Shown: positions 43,941 through 52,533, counted from the first letter of the stretch. The stretch is DNA of 64,000 nt from Prochlorococcus marinus (GCF_001180305.1 NZ_CVSX01000040.1:1-64000), one strand, 5' to 3'. A program made the numbers and translations. Notes: generated from the letters alone by a model not told the origin.

Positions 43941-45131
43941 TTATTTGCAATCATCAGTTTTTGTTATTTCCTTTATTGATTTTTCAATAGTCTTAGAAGA
44001 TGGTGTACTTTCTGAAAGCAATATTGTAAGAGCAGTATTATTGTCTTTCTCTATATTTCTTTTAATAAAACTTATCCAATCACTTTTTGACTTGCCCAAA
44101 TTTTTTTCAATATTATCTTTTCTCAAAAGTGGAATTTTTTTATCAAATACAAAATCTATTTCTAGTTTAGAGCCCATTCCAGATCCTTCTGGTCTAAGAG
44201 ATAGTCTATAAGAATCTTTTTTATTTATAGAATTTAATGGCCAATTAATTGGTCCATTAATTTTTTCTTTTGATGAAGCTATTTTTTCCCAAACAATATC
44301 ACCATTTTTTGAAATATTTATTTCATTAAGTGGTTTTAGGGAATATATCACTGGCTTATCTATTTTTATTTTTGCTTCAAAATTATTATTTATATTTTTT
44401 GTAAGTGTAGGAGTTAAAAGACATATCGAATTACTATCAGAACTTCTTGTAAAACTTTGAATTTCATATGTGCTTGGGCTTAGCTTAGCAATACCACCTA
44501 TCAATCTAGGTCTAATTATTTGAGGACCTATTAGAGCTGCCATTAATCCACTAGCTATTAATGGAGTAGATAGCTTAAATTTTATTTTTAAACTTGGAAT
44601 CTTAAAATTAGATATTGCAGTTTTAAAATATGTTCTTTCTATAGATTCAGGATTTAACAATCTTACATATCTTATTAATCGATCAATCCCTCCTTTGAAA
44701 TTCTCAATCTCAATCTCAGCAAAATCTTTCTTTAGTTCTTTTTTACTCACAATTTTCTCAAATTCACTACTTTTTAAAACACCCTTAAAGTAAATAACGT
44801 CTAAATCTTCTTCTAATTGAGCTGCTAAAAATAATTGTGGCCCTTTATTCTTTATTTTTGAATTTTTTAAAGGTATTTGAATAACATCGGAAATTAAACT
44901 TGTATATACAATTTGTATATCAAACTTATTTAAAATAATTGACCTTAGAGGATTATTTAAATCTAATTTTGGTCCCAATGGTAAATCAAGATTTTTATCT
45001 TTTAAATATTTTTTTAAAGCACTAATTATTTTATCTCTTGGGTTTAGATTTTTTTTGGAATTAATGTAAATTGCATCATTAGGTATTGGGAATAAATCTA
45101 AAGGATCTTTTTTCGGGTTTTTCTTTGTCAT
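43941..45131 (-). CDS. DUF1822-like protein, 396 aa
   Basis: Soluble N-terminal half with PQLFLAAQLEEDLDVIYFKG followed by LKSSEF, which matches my memory of DUF1822 (the AVQVNPE..V.G..T...L block). A hydrophobic segment (about 187-215) may cross or touch the membrane, and a beta-rich C-terminus follows. DUF1822 genes sit beside sigma-70-like and CHAT genes in other cyanobacteria. Its ATG overlaps the sigma-like stop by 4 bases, so the two are made together; it could be a sigma partner or anti-sigma (inference). Confidence 0.6.
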   Translation of the reverse strand: MTKKNPKKDPLDLFPIPNDAIYINSKKNLNPRDKIISALKKYLKDKNLDLPLGPKLDLNNPLRSIILNKFDIQIVYTSLISDVIQIPLKNSKIKNKGPQLFLAAQLEEDLDVIYFKGVLKSSEFEKIVSKKELKKDFAEIEIENFKGGIDRLIRYVRLLNPESIERTYFKTAISNFKIPSLKIKFKLSTPLIASGLMAALIGPQIIRPRLIGGIAKLSPSTYEIQSFTRSSDSNSICLLTPTLTKNINNNFEAKIKIDKPVIYSLKPLNEINISKNGDIVWEKIASSKEKINGPINWPLNSINKKDSYRLSLRPEGSGMGSKLEIDFVFDKKIPLLRKDNIEKNLGKSKSDWISFIKRNIEKDNNTALTILLSESTPSSKTIEKSIKEITKTDDCK

Positions 45132-46471
45132 TTACTTATTACCTCATAAATAGTATTTCTTAGAATAGAAATATTATTTTTATCTTCGCTAAAAACTAAA
45201 TAACTTTTTAAACCATCTAATAATTTATCAAGGCTTTCTGGATCTTCTTTGAATTTATTAAATTCGTTCTTTTTTAAAAGTTCAAAAGCACTTTCTTGGG
45301 CTATTTCTTCTGAAATCTTATTTTCAGGAATTAATTTACTTACCCAACCCTGCTTATGATCACATTTGGATGCAATCTCCCTTTGACTAAGACCTTCTCC
45401 ATATAACATCCACGCATTTTTCCTTGATGGATCCTTTATCCATTTTGCGCTGTCTTTTTTAATTATTTGATTAACGATGTTTGTTGAATTTCTCTTTAAA
45501 ACATTTTTTATAATTTCTGATAAATCTTTTGAAGAATATTCTTCTTCATCTTCAAGTCTATTTTCAATTTGATTTTCTTCATATTCATAAAAGCTTCTTG
45601 TGTCATAAGGACTAGATATATATTTCCTCAAAGCTTTATCAATTAACAATAATATTTCTGTATTTTTTTGAGGAGGATTTAGAGATTTTAAAAAATCTTC
45701 ATCGGGAGACCATCCTGATATTTTCCCTGTCCTATTTTTATAATCTTGCTTTGCCTTTTTATATTCAACTAAATATGATTCATATAATTTTTCTAAATCT
45801 TTTTCACTTAAATTCCCTTCACCGTATTCTCGCCAAGAAATAATTATTCGTTTTTTAGAACTATCTGCTATTAATGACCATGGAGAAATAAGTAGTATGC
45901 CACATTCTTTTAAATATTTCTTTAGTTCATAGTTACCTTTTACTTTGTTCTGGCTCCAAGTATTTAAATTGGATAGTTTAGGATTAAAATCTGCAATTAC
46001 TTCTGCACTAAAAGGTTTTAAAATATTATTTTCTTTCATAAACATTATTGTTTCCCAGGAGAATAATTTCCTTAAAAAATTATTCTTCTTTGCATCAATT
46101 TTTAAAGGTATTCTTAAATATTTTTCACCGCTATCATCTAAAACAATTATCAACATATCATTTAAATTAATTTTTTCATTCTCAAATTGATAAGTATATT
46201 TTCTAAATATTTCATTTACCTTTTGAAAAATTGGAAAACTTATTCTTCCTCTTAGAGCAAGAAGAGCGTCTTTTGAAGAAGAGTCTTTTTTTGCCAAGTC
46301 AAATATTTTATTATCAAATTTATTATCAAACTCTTGATCATATAAATTATGTTTAGAGCAAAAATCACTATCAATATCTAATAATTTTTGTTTTACCTTC
46401 CCACTAAAAGAATCGAGACAATAAATATTGCAATATCCTTTTGACAAAAGATTTAAATACTCTAAAAACAT
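45128..46471 (-). CDS. Sigma-70-like HTH protein, 447 aa
   Basis: Overall plan (helical N-terminus, LKKYLKECGILLISPWSLIAD, then a charged helical middle and a C-terminal helix-turn-helix AWMLYGEGLSQREIASKCDH at about 353-372) matches the sigma-70-like factors found with DUF1822 and CHAT genes in filamentous cyanobacteria. The HTH resembles sigma region 4; a clear region 2 is not obvious to me. It is in the operon 47549-43941 and, by inference, reads the island promoter motif, including its own (site D). Confidence 0.65.
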   Translation of the reverse strand: MFLEYLNLLSKGYCNIYCLDSFSGKVKQKLLDIDSDFCSKHNLYDQEFDNKFDNKIFDLAKKDSSSKDALLALRGRISFPIFQKVNEIFRKYTYQFENEKINLNDMLIIVLDDSGEKYLRIPLKIDAKKNNFLRKLFSWETIMFMKENNILKPFSAEVIADFNPKLSNLNTWSQNKVKGNYELKKYLKECGILLISPWSLIADSSKKRIIISWREYGEGNLSEKDLEKLYESYLVEYKKAKQDYKNRTGKISGWSPDEDFLKSLNPPQKNTEILLLIDKALRKYISSPYDTRSFYEYEENQIENRLEDEEEYSSKDLSEIIKNVLKRNSTNIVNQIIKKDSAKWIKDPSRKNAWMLYGEGLSQREIASKCDHKQGWVSKLIPENKISEEIAQESAFELLKKNEFNKFKEDPESLDKLLDGLKSYLVFSEDKNNISILRNTIYEVISK

Positions 46472-46477
46472 ATTAAA

Positions 46478-47383
46478 TCAATCTAGAAGATTCCTAAACC
46501 TTGTATATTGAGGTTCAAATAATAATTTAATAGTCCCAACAGGACCATTTCTCTGCTTAGCTACAATTATCTCGGTTATACCTCTATCTAAAGTTTCAGG
46601 ATTGTAGTATTCATCTCTATAAATAAAAGCTATTAAATCAGCTCTATTTTCTATTACTTCCGAGTCTCTAATATCACTAAGCATAGGTCTTTTATTAGTT
46701 CTGGTTTCTAATTCTCTTTTTAATTGTGATGTAATAATTACAGGTACTTCAAGATTTATAGATAAATTTTTCAAATCATTCATGATTTTTGAAAGCTCAT
46801 CTTCTCTTAAAATATTTCGGCCTAAACTCTTATCTTCCAGAAGTTGTAGGAAATCAATAAATATTGCTCCAATATTTTGATTATGTATATTTTTTACTTT
46901 CTTACAAATTTGATAAATTTCTGAAACTTGTATTAATGCTTTATCTATAAGATATATTGGGTTTTTATTTAGAAAAGAAATTGCCTCTCCAAGTATTGGC
47001 CATTCTTCCTGAGTTAGTCTTCCTGTTCTAAGCCGCCCAGACTCTATACCAATTTCCATTGAAAGCAATCTATGACAAAGCATTTTCTGACTGGTCTCAA
47101 GTGAAAAGAAACATATTGGTAAATTATTTATTTGACTTATATTTTTTGCAATGTTTAGAACAAAAGATGTCTTTCCCATTGCTGGCCGGCCGCCAATAAC
47201 ATATAAATTGCCGGGAGATAGTCCTTGTGTAATAGCATCGAAATCATAAAAATTCACTGTTATTCCAGTACTTTTCTTATTACCAATTGAAGTTGCTTCA
47301 ATATCATTGAAAACAGAATTTAATAAATCCTTTATTTTAAATTCAGATAAATCATCCTTATTATCATTTCTTTTGTTATTCAT
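46478..47383 (-). CDS. Short DnaB-like RecA-fold ATPase, 301 aa
   Basis: The start at 47383 is chosen because GGAG lies 8 bases before it; a longer frame exists. Only the C-terminal ATPase of replicative helicase is present: Walker A GRPAMGKTS (65-73), SLE (94-96), Walker B IFIDFLQL with Asp177, and the DNA-binding loop AKQRNGPVG. The N-terminal primase-interaction domain is missing. It is 6 bases before the sigma-like gene. It may sense or act on DNA rather than drive replication. Confidence 0.85.
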   Translation of the reverse strand: MNNKRNDNKDDLSEFKIKDLLNSVFNDIEATSIGNKKSTGITVNFYDFDAITQGLSPGNLYVIGGRPAMGKTSFVLNIAKNISQINNLPICFFSLETSQKMLCHRLLSMEIGIESGRLRTGRLTQEEWPILGEAISFLNKNPIYLIDKALIQVSEIYQICKKVKNIHNQNIGAIFIDFLQLLEDKSLGRNILREDELSKIMNDLKNLSINLEVPVIITSQLKRELETRTNKRPMLSDIRDSEVIENRADLIAFIYRDEYYNPETLDRGITEIIVAKQRNGPVGTIKLLFEPQYTRFRNLLD

Positions 47384-47399
47384 AATTTTCTCCAATTGA

Positions 47400-47549
47400 T
47401 TAAAATTTGTTTTTATATAAGTTTGAATAAATATTTGTATCTTCATTTTGATTTGTAGCTAACGAAGGCTCAATGGTTAATGTGTAGCCAAATCCAAGAC
47501 CTGTGATAAAAATTCCTACTATTGAAGAAATGATTGTTGTGAATTTCAT
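47400..47549 (-). CDS. Small membrane or secreted peptide, 49 aa
   Basis: MKFTTIISSIVGIFITGLGF gives one helix or a signal peptide, followed by a 28-residue polar tail. It is the first gene behind promoter site D and lies 16 bases before the DnaB-like gene. Unknown function. Confidence 0.55.
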   Translation of the reverse strand: MKFTTIISSIVGIFITGLGFGYTLTIEPSLATNQNEDTNIYSNLYKNKF

Positions 47550-47573
47550 TTTTGTATATCAACTAATAGTTCA

Positions 47574-47600
47574 TAGTTCTGAAATGATTAGTATGATTCC
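47574..47600 (-). promoter_or_regulatory. Island promoter motif, site D
   Basis: TTTGGAATCA, 12 bases, then CAGAACTA on the minus strand, about 25 bases before the ATG at 47549. It drives the operon that contains the sigma-like gene itself, which would make the system autoregulated. It directly abuts the terminator at 47601. Confidence 0.72.
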
Positions 47601-47626
47601 AAAAAAAAACCCGAACTTTTTCGGGT
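47601..47626 (-). terminator. Terminator of the 47654-47866 gene
   Basis: ACCCGAA / TTCGGGT stem with a 4-base loop, followed on the minus strand by nine Ts. It insulates the short secreted-protein gene from the helicase/sigma operon that starts just beyond. Confidence 0.85.
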
Positions 47627-47653
47627 CAATAATATTCATAATTTATGAAAAAT

Positions 47654-47866
47654 TTAACAGTAGCTCACACCCCAATACTTGGGACATATATTTCCGTAGC
47701 TATCTCTATAGTAAATACCTCCAGCGGAGCTTTCAAAAGGTGTGAAATAATCAGCTGCTGCTGGTAATGGATTAGTAATAATCGCTCCAATACTAAAAGC
47801 AACTATTGAAAAAACTAGTTTTAATTTTTTGCTTTTAGAGATGCTTTTGTGATTAGTTTGGTTCAT
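47654..47866 (-). CDS. Small secreted protein, 70 aa
   Basis: A basic N-terminus and hydrophobic helix (LVFSIVAFSIGAIITNPLPA) end in an AAA-type signal cleavage site. The mature part of about 32 residues is aromatic and Gly-rich with two Cys (NICPKY and SYC end). It has its own island promoter (site E) and terminator. Unknown function. Confidence 0.65.
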   Translation of the reverse strand: MNQTNHKSISKSKKLKLVFSIVAFSIGAIITNPLPAAADYFTPFESSAGGIYYRDSYGNICPKYWGVSYC

Positions 47867-47898
47867 GGTTATAAAAAATAAGTTTATACAAATTGCCT

Positions 47899-47925
47899 TA
47901 GTTCTAAACTTTTTAAAGTGATTCC
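47899..47925 (-). promoter_or_regulatory. Island promoter motif, site E
   Basis: TTTGGAATCACTT and TTTAGAACTA in the GGAATCA-N14-GAACTA arrangement on the minus strand, ahead of the 70-aa secreted-protein gene. It lies back to back with site G, 11 bases away. Confidence 0.72.
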
Positions 47926-47936
47926 AAATTTAAATA

Positions 47937-47963
47937 AGAATCAGTTTCATAAATCCAGAACAA
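47937..47963 (+). promoter_or_regulatory. Island promoter motif, site G (variant)
   Basis: AGAATCA, 14 bases, GAACAA on the plus strand, about 25 bases before the ATG at 47988. One mismatch in each box but exact spacing, and positioned as a divergent partner of site E. Less certain than the others. Confidence 0.5.
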
Positions 47964-47987
47964 TACATTAATAAATCAAATTTATTA

Positions 47988-48338
47988 ATGAAATTTTTAA
48001 TTTATTGGCTATATTCAGCTATCGTTTCTGGAATATGGTTTTTCTGGAGATATAGGATTTATGAAAATGAATTTTTAATTATTGATGATGCTTTAAAGGA
48101 TTGTGTTAATTGGGGAAAAAGAAATGGCTATTTACTACCTGAGAAACCTAGTTATTTTCAATTTTTCTTAGTAGAAAGACCATGGAATATTTTAATTTTG
48201 AATTTTACTTTTTTACCGCTTTTTCTCATTAATTTAGTGGTGATTTTGCTACTAATATCACCCTGGGAAAGGAAAGTAATGAGATACAAAAGAGCAATGA
48301 AAAACCTTAAAGATAAATGGGAAAAGGAATACTTTTAA
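47988..48338 (+). CDS. Two-helix membrane protein, 116 aa
   Basis: Helix 1 at about residues 3-20 (LIYWLYSAIVSGIWFFW), a soluble middle with a Cys, helix 2 at about 70-92, then a basic tail. Unknown function. It is one of the few + strand genes in the CHAT block and has a variant of the island promoter. Confidence 0.6.
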   Translation: MKFLIYWLYSAIVSGIWFFWRYRIYENEFLIIDDALKDCVNWGKRNGYLLPEKPSYFQFFLVERPWNILILNFTFLPLFLINLVVILLLISPWERKVMRYKRAMKNLKDKWEKEYF

Positions 48339-48370
48339 AGTTCAGGTCATGATATTTAAAGACTAATTTA

Positions 48371-51300
48371 CTAATTAATGACTCTCCAATCTCCACTTAA
48401 TTGAAATGCTGCCCATACATTTGGATGTCTCCAAGCCTCCACGATATGGTTTCTAAACTCCTTTTGAGTTTCAAATAATGCCTTATTCCTATTAACCCCA
48501 GATTTTAATTTTTTATAAAAACTTTTCATAAATGCTGCAGTAGGCTCATCTTTTACTTCCCAAAGAGATAACATACTTGATCTTGCCCCTGACACAGCAA
48601 TTGATCTTTTCAGGCCATAAACACCATCGCCTGCTTTATTAACTCCTATCCCTGATTCACAACCTGAAATAACAACTAATTCTGTACCCTGCCAATTTAG
48701 TTTACTTACCTCTAAAGCAGTCAAATAGCCATCATCTAATTTATTCAGATTAGGAAAATTTGCACCTGATAATACTATTCCACTCCTTAAAAGTGGATTC
48801 TCAAATTTAGTATTTTTTGTATTCAAGTTATTTGAAAAAAGTATTGAAGATAAAATATTATTCTCTTCTTTATTACTTAAGAAAAAAGAATGAGAAGCAA
48901 TATGAATGATTTTTGGAGACTCTTTTTTTTGTATATTTAATGCGGATGCTTCATTTTTTAAAAGCAAATTAGCATTTATTTCCTTAGCAATAAATAGACC
49001 TTCTTTTTTAGTCGCTGGTAATTGACCCCATATTCTTGCGTTTTGGTCAAAGGAACGCTCTTGATTATAAATTTTTCTAGGCTTATTAAATTCCTTCTCG
49101 TCTTTAGTATTGGTCTTTAAATCGAAATTTGGATCCGCTGCCACCAATGATTGATTTTTTTCAAGTTTATTTTTTTTATTTAAAATTACTAATTCTCTCC
49201 CAGTAGTTATCAGTCTTAATTCGAACTGATCCGCAAGAAATATAGCTTTTTTATTCGCCATAGCTGAAAAAGGTATTCGATTTAATTCTGCATCTGGCGA
49301 TATATACAATATTTCTTTATCATTTATAAATTTTTCAAGAGGTTCTATTATTAGAGTTGCTACTTTATTCCACATTATTTGAGCATCAGGGAGATATTCT
49401 TCTGATGAAATTAGGGCGTTATTTATATATTTTTCAATTTTAGAACTATTCCCTAAATCAATTGTTTCTACTTCTCCATTTGGAAATAACAGAAGAGCTT
49501 GATATCTAGGCTCTTCCCAATTTTTTTCATTTAAAGCATCTTCAGGGTTTTCAAAGATAAAGGGTCTATATTTTTGATACTCAATTAATACTCCATTTTT
49601 TGGAATTTCATTTGCTATTTCCTCAATTGAGTAAATCTTTGATTCAAGTTTTGGTAATGATTTATATAACTTTGATTCTAAGTTTTCTTTTTTAGTAGTA
49701 AGACTATTGAATAAGTCCTTATCATTTGAAGTAATCGATGCAATTTTATTCGTTATTTTTAGAATCTCATCCTTTAATATTTTTTGTTCACCTTGAAGTG
49801 ATGTTATTTCAGATTGTTTTCTCTCAATTTCCTCAAGTAATCCATGACGATTTAGCCTCGCATATAAGGCAAGATATTTTCCTTTTGGATGGATATTAGA
49901 TGCAGAAAAAATTGCGGGATATGATATTCCCAGTGTTTTGATAAACTCATCTCTTTTTGATAATGGTAAAAATGGTATTTGTTTTTGAATGAATTTAAAT
50001 TGTAAATCAAGACTTTTTCTTAAATAGAAATCTGTTTTTTCATATTTGCCATCATTAAAATGTACCATCGCTAAATTTATCAAAGGTTGAATCAATATTG
50101 GATTTTCATCCCCATATATTTTTTTAAAGTTTTTGAGTGATTCTTCGTGATAAATTTTTGATTCTTTATTTTTTCCTTGAAACCATAAAGCGCTTCCTAT
50201 CATTCCTGATAAATACGGTTCAGGTTCTTTAAATTTTGAATCTTTAAATTGTAATTTATAAATTCTTTTTAAAATCTTTTCTGCCTTTGGTAATTTATTT
50301 TCCATAAAAGCAATATATGCAAGATTAAATTGACCCTCGGCACTCCAATAATCTATTAATTTTTTTGCTTTTTTAAATTCTTTTTTATCTATATAAATAC
50401 CAATAAGAAGATTCTTGCATGCACTGTAATAAAAAGAATTGCTTCTTACTTCTTTGCTTATATTTGCTAAACATTTTTCCAGTAATGCCTCTGATTTATC
50501 AATGTTCCCAACATAAGAGTTATAAAGGGATTCGGCATAAAGTAGAGAAACATAACTTTCATTGGTATTTATTTTATTAAGTAATTTCTTACCCTTAACT
50601 AATAATTCTGGGATCTCTTGATACTCTCCAAACCTTGAATAAACATCAATTAAATATGTAATTGATAAAAATATTTCATTTTCATTACCAAAATTAAAAA
50701 CAGATTTAAAGTCTGAAACAGCACCATTTAAATCTCCAATCTTTGATCTAATTAAACCTCTATGTTGATAATAAATTGCTTCTAAGGAATTATTTTTGAT
50801 TGCAGCTGTATGATCTATTATTGCGCCTTCAAGATCATTTAGTAACTCTTTATAGTATCCCCGCAAATTATATAAATAAGAATCGCCTGAATTTCTCTCA
50901 ACTGCAAGATCTAAGTCATCAATAGCTTCAATATATTTTCCTAAATCGCCTTTACTGTAAGCTCTTGCACCATAAGGATAAGATCTTCCCGGATCAAGCT
51001 CTATAGATTTAGTAAAGTCAGATATTGCACCATTATGATCACCAAGCATTTGTTTGCTAAATCCACGACCATTAAAGCTTGGTGCCCAGAGATTAGGATT
51101 TAATTCTATCGATTTAGAGAAATCTGATTTTGCTCCTTCGTAATCACTTAAGTTATTTTTGCTAACCCCTCTATGATAATAAGCTTCCCAATTCGTTGGA
51201 TATTGTTTAAGAAAGTCATTAATATCATCTAATGCACCTGAGTAATCAGTACTTTCTATTTTTTCTATTCCTTCTAAAAGGAGCGAGTTGTGCGAATCTG

Positions 51301-51376
51301 CTTTTAATGATTTAAAAAATGAAAAATCTAAAAAATTACTACTGAATATAAAAGTAATTAAAAAAAATTTAAACAT
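48371..51376 (-). CDS. TPR-CHAT protease-like protein, copy 2 (1001 aa)
   Basis: Signal peptide (about 1-26), then 34-residue TPRs (about 28-230) of the type seen in the 307-aa TPR protein, further helical repeats (about 230-480), a linker and a CHAT domain (about 650-1001). His829 (HIASHS) and Cys906 (ISGCESG) form an intact catalytic dyad. The C-terminal 120 residues are very close to copy 1, while the TPR part differs, so the two may sense different partners. Its ATG directly follows the stop of the zinc-protease gene. Confidence 0.9.
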   Translation of the reverse strand: MFKFFLITFIFSSNFLDFSFFKSLKADSHNSLLLEGIEKIESTDYSGALDDINDFLKQYPTNWEAYYHRGVSKNNLSDYEGAKSDFSKSIELNPNLWAPSFNGRGFSKQMLGDHNGAISDFTKSIELDPGRSYPYGARAYSKGDLGKYIEAIDDLDLAVERNSGDSYLYNLRGYYKELLNDLEGAIIDHTAAIKNNSLEAIYYQHRGLIRSKIGDLNGAVSDFKSVFNFGNENEIFLSITYLIDVYSRFGEYQEIPELLVKGKKLLNKINTNESYVSLLYAESLYNSYVGNIDKSEALLEKCLANISKEVRSNSFYYSACKNLLIGIYIDKKEFKKAKKLIDYWSAEGQFNLAYIAFMENKLPKAEKILKRIYKLQFKDSKFKEPEPYLSGMIGSALWFQGKNKESKIYHEESLKNFKKIYGDENPILIQPLINLAMVHFNDGKYEKTDFYLRKSLDLQFKFIQKQIPFLPLSKRDEFIKTLGISYPAIFSASNIHPKGKYLALYARLNRHGLLEEIERKQSEITSLQGEQKILKDEILKITNKIASITSNDKDLFNSLTTKKENLESKLYKSLPKLESKIYSIEEIANEIPKNGVLIEYQKYRPFIFENPEDALNEKNWEEPRYQALLLFPNGEVETIDLGNSSKIEKYINNALISSEEYLPDAQIMWNKVATLIIEPLEKFINDKEILYISPDAELNRIPFSAMANKKAIFLADQFELRLITTGRELVILNKKNKLEKNQSLVAADPNFDLKTNTKDEKEFNKPRKIYNQERSFDQNARIWGQLPATKKEGLFIAKEINANLLLKNEASALNIQKKESPKIIHIASHSFFLSNKEENNILSSILFSNNLNTKNTKFENPLLRSGIVLSGANFPNLNKLDDGYLTALEVSKLNWQGTELVVISGCESGIGVNKAGDGVYGLKRSIAVSGARSSMLSLWEVKDEPTAAFMKSFYKKLKSGVNRNKALFETQKEFRNHIVEAWRHPNVWAAFQLSGDWRVIN

Positions 51377-52135
51377 TCAAAATTTGAATTTTGTTTTGTT
51401 AGATAAGCCTTTTAAATTTACGCCTAATAAGCCTGCGGCATCTTTTTTATATGGTGTTGGCTCTAAATCAACAGATTTCCCTGAACCCCTTGTTTTAGAG
51501 AATGTTTTATAAAGTGGATCGTCTATCTCATTCTCAACAAGTTTATCTATTGAGGCCATAGAGCAAGTTGAATCAACTCTGCCCATTCCAGATAAAAGAG
51601 CATAAGCTCTTTGTGCTCCTGTCCCATGACTATCGCTCCCAATAGCATAGGCTGAAGAGGCCATTTCTAAAATACTCTCTCTTGTTACTCCTAATTCCTC
51701 ATTGCCTTTTTGAATAAAATAACCTGCTAAACAATCCGCTTGAAGTTCACTATGAGGTTTTTCATATTCAATTTCTAATCCTTGTTGTAGTGCATGTGCA
51801 AATTCATGAGCAATTACGAAAGTAATGCTTGAATTACCAAAATACTTCACAAAACTTTTGAGTTGTTTTGGATCAAGAACGATTGTATGGGTAGCAGGAC
51901 AATAATAAGATCCGCCTACATCGATTCCTGTTTTGTAGTCACCGCACCCTCCGTATACCTTTGTTCCTGTATTAGTGGTTATAACTTGAGGTGGGTATAT
52001 TCCTTTTAAGCTTTTATCTGAATCCCAATTACTCATTAGGTAAACAGTTGTTTTATCTATGATTTTATTTATATCACTGGCATTTGCAGTATTTGGAGAA
52101 AGAAGAAATATCAAAATTAGAATTAGTTTCTTCAT
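51377..52135 (-). CDS. Secreted neutral zinc metallopeptidase (YpfJ-like)
   Basis: 252 residues with a signal peptide (MKKLILILIFLLSPNTANA). The zinc site His110-Glu111-x2-His114 is in AHEFAHALQ, and the third ligand Glu130 is in ELQADC. SDSHGTGAQR completes the signature of the putative neutral zinc metallopeptidase family (PF04228-type). There is no gap to the CHAT gene that follows, so two proteases are made together, both exported. One might activate the other (inference). Confidence 0.85.
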   Translation of the reverse strand: MKKLILILIFLLSPNTANASDINKIIDKTTVYLMSNWDSDKSLKGIYPPQVITTNTGTKVYGGCGDYKTGIDVGGSYYCPATHTIVLDPKQLKSFVKYFGNSSITFVIAHEFAHALQQGLEIEYEKPHSELQADCLAGYFIQKGNEELGVTRESILEMASSAYAIGSDSHGTGAQRAYALLSGMGRVDSTCSMASIDKLVENEIDDPLYKTFSKTRGSGKSVDLEPTPYKKDAAGLLGVNLKGLSNKTKFKF

Positions 52136-52186
52136 GATCCTTAAATTAACTTTCGATTTTTCTATTTTACATATTATTTAATTTTT

Positions 52187-52213
52187 GGAATCACTTAAAT
52201 TTATTCAGAACTA
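52187..52213 (+). promoter_or_regulatory. Island promoter motif, site F
   Basis: TTTTTGGAATCACTT and TTCAGAACTA in the same GGAATCA-N14-GAACTA spacing, but on the plus strand, ahead of the 75-aa secreted-protein gene. It shows the motif is tied to transcription direction, not to a repeat in one orientation. Confidence 0.72.
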
Positions 52214-52281
52214 TCAATAATCAGTTGGAGCTAAACTCCTTATTCTTACAAAAACTAATGATTCAAACATCCTCTATTTCT

Positions 52282-52509
52282 ATGAAAGGAAATCTTAAAA
52301 AAATTATTTCATTTATCCTTTTAAGTCCCTGTTTATTAATTTCTCAAAATGCATTTGCAGATGTTTATGTAAATGGTTACACAAGGTCAGATGGCTCATA
52401 TGTCGGTGGTCATTATAGAAGTTCTCCAAACTCTAGTGTTTACGATAATTGGTCTACTTACGGCAACGTAAATCCCTACACTGGTCAAAAGGGATATAAG
52501 TATTATTAA
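52282..52509 (+). CDS. Secreted Tyr/Gly-rich protein, 75 aa
   Basis: I choose ATG 52282 because it begins a normal signal peptide (MKGNLKKIISFILLSPCLLI, cleavage near AFA); frames extend further upstream. The mature part YVNGYTRSDGSYVGGHYRS and GNVNPYTGQKG matches a widespread small periplasmic repeat-like motif seen in many marine bacteria. Function unknown; promoter site F. Confidence 0.75.
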   Translation: MKGNLKKIISFILLSPCLLISQNAFADVYVNGYTRSDGSYVGGHYRSSPNSSVYDNWSTYGNVNPYTGQKGYKYY

Positions 52510-52533
52510 ACTTTTGCTTTTTTATTACATCCC

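Noticed and set aside
47884..47964. A dispersed repeat or transposon end as explanation for GGAATCA...GAACTA
   Set aside because: The copies share only the two boxes and spacing (apart from A and B, whose wider flanks match), all face the downstream gene, and no transposase or target duplication is seen.
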